NCBI GenBank assembly: GCA_021793335.1
Contig: JAJYSW010000159.1
Location: 1-7,680, forward strand
From: Actinomycetes bacterium
Lineage (GTDB): Bacteria; Actinomycetota; Actinomycetes; Mycobacteriales; Micromonosporaceae
DNA length: 7,680 nucleotides
Direction of reading: 5' to 3'
Shown here: positions 5,598 through 7,680 of the stretch, one piece after another
Layout: each line of letters starts with the position of its first letter
Numbering within the stretch: the stretch's first letter is position 1
The notes under the pieces: generated by a model
The model's database searches: none
What the model saw: only the letters and a program-made list of their open reading frames with translations
What the model was told of the DNA's origin: nothing
Made by a program: the position numbers and the translations under genes

Positions 5598-6407
5598 GTG
5601 ACCGACTCAGCCCAGGTGCTGGCCGCAGGCAGCCATTTCCCTCCCGGGATCGACAGCTTCAACTTCCGGGATTGGTTCACCGGCCTCAGCGACACCGCGC
5701 TGGCCAATGTCTTCACGACACTGACGTTCTCGGTGTGGCTCTCCGTCGCCATTCTCATCGTCTTCTTCCTGTGGGCCTATCGCAAACCGCAGATCGTCCC
5801 GACCAAGCGGCAGTGGCTCGCCGAATCGGCCTACGGCTTCATCCGCAACTCGGTCTCCATCGACCTGCTCGGCAAGCAGGCCGGCGTGCGCTTCGCCCCG
5901 TACCTGACGACCATGTTCCTGTTCATCCTCGTGATGAACTTCTGGGCGGTCGTCCCGGGCGTGCAGATCTCCCCGAACTCCCACATCGCCTTCCCCGCGA
6001 CGATGGGCATCATCGCGTGGCTGGTCTACAACTGGGTCGGCATCAAGAAGCACGGCTTCGTCCGCTACCTGAAGATCACGTGCATCCCGCCGGGGTCCCC
6101 GGTGTTCATCCTCCCGCTGCTGATCCCGCTCGAATTCCTGCAGAACATCCTGCTGCGCCCGGTCACGCTCGCGCTGCGACTGTTCGCCAACATGTTCGCG
6201 GGACACCTGATCCTGCTCGTGTTCACCCTCGGCGGCTTCGTCCTGCTGAACTCGGAGAACCTCTTCATCCAGAGCGTCTCGGTCCTGTCCTGGGCCCTCA
6301 CCATCGCGATGACCTTCTTCGAACTCATCGTCATCGTGCTCCAGGCATACGTCTTCACCCTGCTGACGGGCATGTACATCCAGGGATCGCTCGTGGACGA
6401 GCACTGA
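5598..6407 (+). CDS. atpB: F1Fo ATP synthase subunit a
   Basis: Subunit a forms the two proton half-channels beside the c-ring in the membrane. The product has 269 residues, with predicted helices at about 38-61, 99-118 and 130-149, the long helical pair about 168-220, and a C-terminal helix about 230-262. The essential arginine is R194 in LALRLFANMFAGH. H203 stands at the position of E. coli E219, and Q249 is in VLQAYVFTLLTG. These residues line the proton path, so the protein should be functional. The GTG start at 5598 is supported by GAGAGG at 5583-5588, which overlaps the atpZ stop, with a 9-base spacing. A nearby GTG at 5590 is in another frame and stops after three codons. It precedes atpE by 84 bases. 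Confidence 0.98.
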   Translation: MTDSAQVLAAGSHFPPGIDSFNFRDWFTGLSDTALANVFTTLTFSVWLSVAILIVFFLWAYRKPQIVPTKRQWLAESAYGFIRNSVSIDLLGKQAGVRFAPYLTTMFLFILVMNFWAVVPGVQISPNSHIAFPATMGIIAWLVYNWVGIKKHGFVRYLKITCIPPGSPVFILPLLIPLEFLQNILLRPVTLALRLFANMFAGHLILLVFTLGGFVLLNSENLFIQSVSVLSWALTIAMTFFELIVIVLQAYVFTLLTGMYIQGSLVDEH

Positions 6408-6491
6408 TCGTCCACCTCATGCAAGATTTCGCAATTGAACACATCGTGCGCGTGACGGACACGCCACGCTGACACCTAGGAGAAAAACGCC
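6408..6491 (+). promoter_or_regulatory. atpB-atpE intercistronic region with strong atpE ribosome binding site
   Basis: This is the longest gap inside the atpB-atpH unit. It holds an AT-richer patch at about 6422-6443 and a small stem GCGTG/CACGC with a 5-base loop near 6450-6465. AGGAGA at 6478-6483 is 8 bases before the atpE ATG and is among the best Shine-Dalgarno sequences in the window. Subunit c is needed in many copies per complex, and in E. coli atpE translation is boosted by its upstream sequence. A similar role here is inference. A 17-codon frame (6419-6472) crosses it without a ribosome binding site. Confidence 0.5.
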
Positions 6492-6698
6492 ATGGAAGGC
6501 ACTCTCAACGTCGTCGGTTACGGTATCGCTGCGCTCGGCCCGGGCCTCGGCGTTGCGCTGATCTTCGCCGCGTGGATCACCGCGACCGCTCGGCAGCCCG
6601 AGTCGGCCGGCATCACCCGCCCGATGCTCTTCATGGGCTTCGCCCTGGTCGAGGTGCTGGCCCTGTTCGGCCTCGTCCTCGCCTTCGCCCTCTCTTAA
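6492..6698 (+). CDS. atpE: F1Fo ATP synthase subunit c
   Basis: Subunit c is the hairpin proteolipid that forms the rotating proton-driven ring. It has 68 residues and two helices (about 5-33 and 43-67) joined by the polar loop R34-Q35-P36-E37, which contacts the central stalk. The proton-carrying carboxylate is E54 in LVEVLALFG, aligned with E. coli D61. The helix-1 glycine motif is G16-P-G18-L-G20-V-A22, so alanine replaces the fourth glycine, and A26 aligns with G33 of E. coli. This motif governs helix packing in the ring. The protein is short compared with E. coli (79 residues) but within the bacterial range. The start has a strong Shine-Dalgarno at 6478-6483. It lies 18 bases upstream of atpF. 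Confidence 0.97.
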   Translation: MEGTLNVVGYGIAALGPGLGVALIFAAWITATARQPESAGITRPMLFMGFALVEVLALFGLVLAFALS

Positions 6699-6716
6699 TC
6701 GACTTACGGAGCGATC

Positions 6717-7262
6717 ATGATTCAAGCCGCCGAAGGAGGATCGGGAATCCTCTTCCCGATCTGGCAAGAGATCGTCATCGGTGCGGTCGCCTTCGGTCTG
6801 CTGTGCTTCGTACTTGCGAAGTTCGTCTTCCCTCGCATGGAGAAGACCTTCGAAGCACGAGTGGACGCGATCGAGGGAGGGATCGAGCGCGCTGAGAGGG
6901 CCCAAGAAGAGGCCAACCAGACGCTTGAGGAATACCGCCGCAAACTCGCCTCCGCCCAGGACGAGGCCGCGGCCATCCGAGACGAGGCCCGCGCCGACGC
7001 CGTCGCCGCCAAGGAAGAGATTCTCGTCTCCGCCCGCGAAGAGGCCAACCGCATCATCGCGGCGGGCCACGCCAACGTCGAGGCCTCGCGTCAGCAGCTC
7101 ATCCGTGAGCTGCGCGGCGAGGTCGGCAACCTGGCGGTCGACCTGGCCGGGAAGATCATCGGCCAGCGACTCGCCGGCGAAGCCGCGACCGAGCAGACCG
7201 TCGATCAGTTCCTCGCGCAGCTGAGCGACGACAGCGCGAGCGAAGCGAGCGGAGCACGCTGA
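6717..7262 (+). CDS. atpF: F1Fo ATP synthase subunit b
   Basis: Subunit b is the peripheral-stalk stator that links Fo to delta and the F1 head. The 181-residue product has one N-terminal membrane helix (about 15-37, ending FVLAKFVFPRMEK). A long, charged, Ala/Glu/Arg-rich helix at about 45-160 follows and is expected to form the right-handed coiled coil of the b dimer. The motifs VDAIEGGIERAE and EEANRIIAAG are typical of actinobacterial b subunits. The C terminus ends in a short Ser/Ala/Glu-rich tail encoded by a small GCGAGCG-rich repeat. ATG 6717 has GGAG at 6708-6711 with a 5-base gap. The stop overlaps the atpH start by one base (TGATG), so translation is probably coupled. Unlike mycobacteria, b and delta are separate here, with no b-delta fusion. 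Confidence 0.96.
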   Translation: MIQAAEGGSGILFPIWQEIVIGAVAFGLLCFVLAKFVFPRMEKTFEARVDAIEGGIERAERAQEEANQTLEEYRRKLASAQDEAAAIRDEARADAVAAKEEILVSAREEANRIIAAGHANVEASRQQLIRELRGEVGNLAVDLAGKIIGQRLAGEAATEQTVDQFLAQLSDDSASEASGAR

Positions 7263-7678
7263 TGTCGACGACTGGACGCGAAAGCATCGAGGCCGGCCGC
7301 GTCACCCTGGAGGCGTTCGCCTCCGGGGCCACGGCCGAGCAGCTCACCGAGTGCGGCGAACAGCTGCTGGACGTGACACGGTTCCTCGTCGACCAGCCTC
7401 GGCTGCGTCGCGCCCTGTCCGACCCCGCTCGTGCGGCGGACGACCGGGAGGGCCTGGTCAGGCGGCTGCTCACCGATCGGGTCGGCGCGGCCGCGGTCGA
7501 CACCACGGCCGCGCTGGTGCGCGGCCGCTGGGGCACCCCCGGCGAACTCGCCAACGGCTGCGAGCAGCTCGCGATCGAGGCGCTGCTCGCCGCCGGAGCG
7601 AAGGAAGGCACCCTCGCCAACATCGAAGACCAGCTGTTCCGCTTCGGACGTCTGGTTGACGGAGACGCCGAACTGTAG
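7262..7678 (+). CDS. atpH: F1Fo ATP synthase subunit delta, apparently cut short by in-frame TAG
   Basis: Delta caps the F1 head and attaches it to the b stalk. Residues 1-138 match the N-terminal half of the long actinobacterial delta form: RRALSDPARAADDREGLVRR, ALVRGRWG, and the conserved linker NIEDQLFRFGRLVDGDAEL. In the family the protein continues after this last motif for about 130 residues, giving about 270. Those residues include a second helical bundle and the C-terminal b-binding domain. Here TAG at 7676-7678 stops it. The window ends two bases later (AT), so a nonsense mutation, a one-base frameshift, a sequence error, or a split gene restarting at an ATG at 7679 cannot be told apart. 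The start has GGAG at 7251-7254 with a 7-base gap and overlaps the atpF stop. RF1 is present and rpmE ends on TAG, so TAG should terminate. Treat as a possible pseudogene. Confidence 0.85.
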   Translation: MSTTGRESIEAGRVTLEAFASGATAEQLTECGEQLLDVTRFLVDQPRLRRALSDPARAADDREGLVRRLLTDRVGAAAVDTTAALVRGRWGTPGELANGCEQLAIEALLAAGAKEGTLANIEDQLFRFGRLVDGDAEL

Positions 7679-7680
7679 AT

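Noticed and set aside
5607..6404. 265-codon minus-strand frame opposite atpB
   Set aside because: Antisense mirror of subunit a; Asp/Glu/Arg-rich composition is the usual artefact opposite a hydrophobic high-GC gene.
7676..7678. Genome-wide reassignment of TAG as an explanation for the atpH stop
   Set aside because: rpmE ends on TAG at its normal family length and RF1 (PxT and GGQ intact) is encoded in the window, so TAG is a working stop.
1..7680. Mobile elements, CRISPR arrays, tRNA genes, attachment sites
   Set aside because: I saw no transposase, spaced direct repeats, tRNA-like cloverleaf or terminal inverted repeats; the only sizeable inverted repeats are the terminators.

Overview
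The window is the conserved translation-and-energy locus of a high-GC, Gram-positive actinobacterium, read entirely on the + strand. Gene order is rho (3' part) - rpmE - prfA - prmC - tsaC/sua5 - low-molecular-weight phosphatase - atpI-like - atpZ-like - atpB - atpE - atpF - atpH. Third codon positions are almost all G or C, which explains the many long spurious open frames on both strands. The rho-to-atp order and the protein sequences suggest a mycelial actinomycete, probably near Micromonosporales/Glycomycetales. That placement comes from remembered similarity, not from a search.

Region 1 (1-1561): the 3' end of the transcription termination factor gene rho is followed by a terminator-like hairpin without a U tract. 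A 330-base gene-free leader comes next, then the zinc-type ribosomal protein L31 gene rpmE. A perfect 20-bp hairpin with T4 closes this unit.

Region 2 (1604-5237): prfA (release factor 1), prmC (its glutamine methyltransferase), tsaC/sua5 (threonylcarbamoyl-AMP synthase for tRNA t6A), a low-molecular-weight phosphatase and an atpI-like membrane protein form a tightly packed operon. Each stop codon overlaps the next start, indicating translational coupling. prfA and prmC work as a pair, because PrmC methylates the GGQ glutamine of RF1.

Region 3 (5238-7680): a 110-base gap with a possible promoter precedes atpZ. The F1Fo ATP synthase genes follow: a (atpB), c (atpE), b (atpF) and delta (atpH). 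Catalytic residues of a (R194) and c (E54) are intact.

Most of the window is ordinary core genome, and I see no new multi-gene system, mobile element or CRISPR. The strongest anomaly is at the right edge. atpH has an in-frame TAG after 138 codons, in the middle of a conserved region, whereas the two-domain actinobacterial delta subunit is about 270 residues long. Other points worth a look are the gene-free rpmE leader, the strong terminator directly before a prfA operon with no visible promoter, the possibly leaderless atpZ with the window's only in-frame TTA codon, the absence of glyA and wecA/rfe, and Gly-to-Ala changes in the c-subunit glycine motif.
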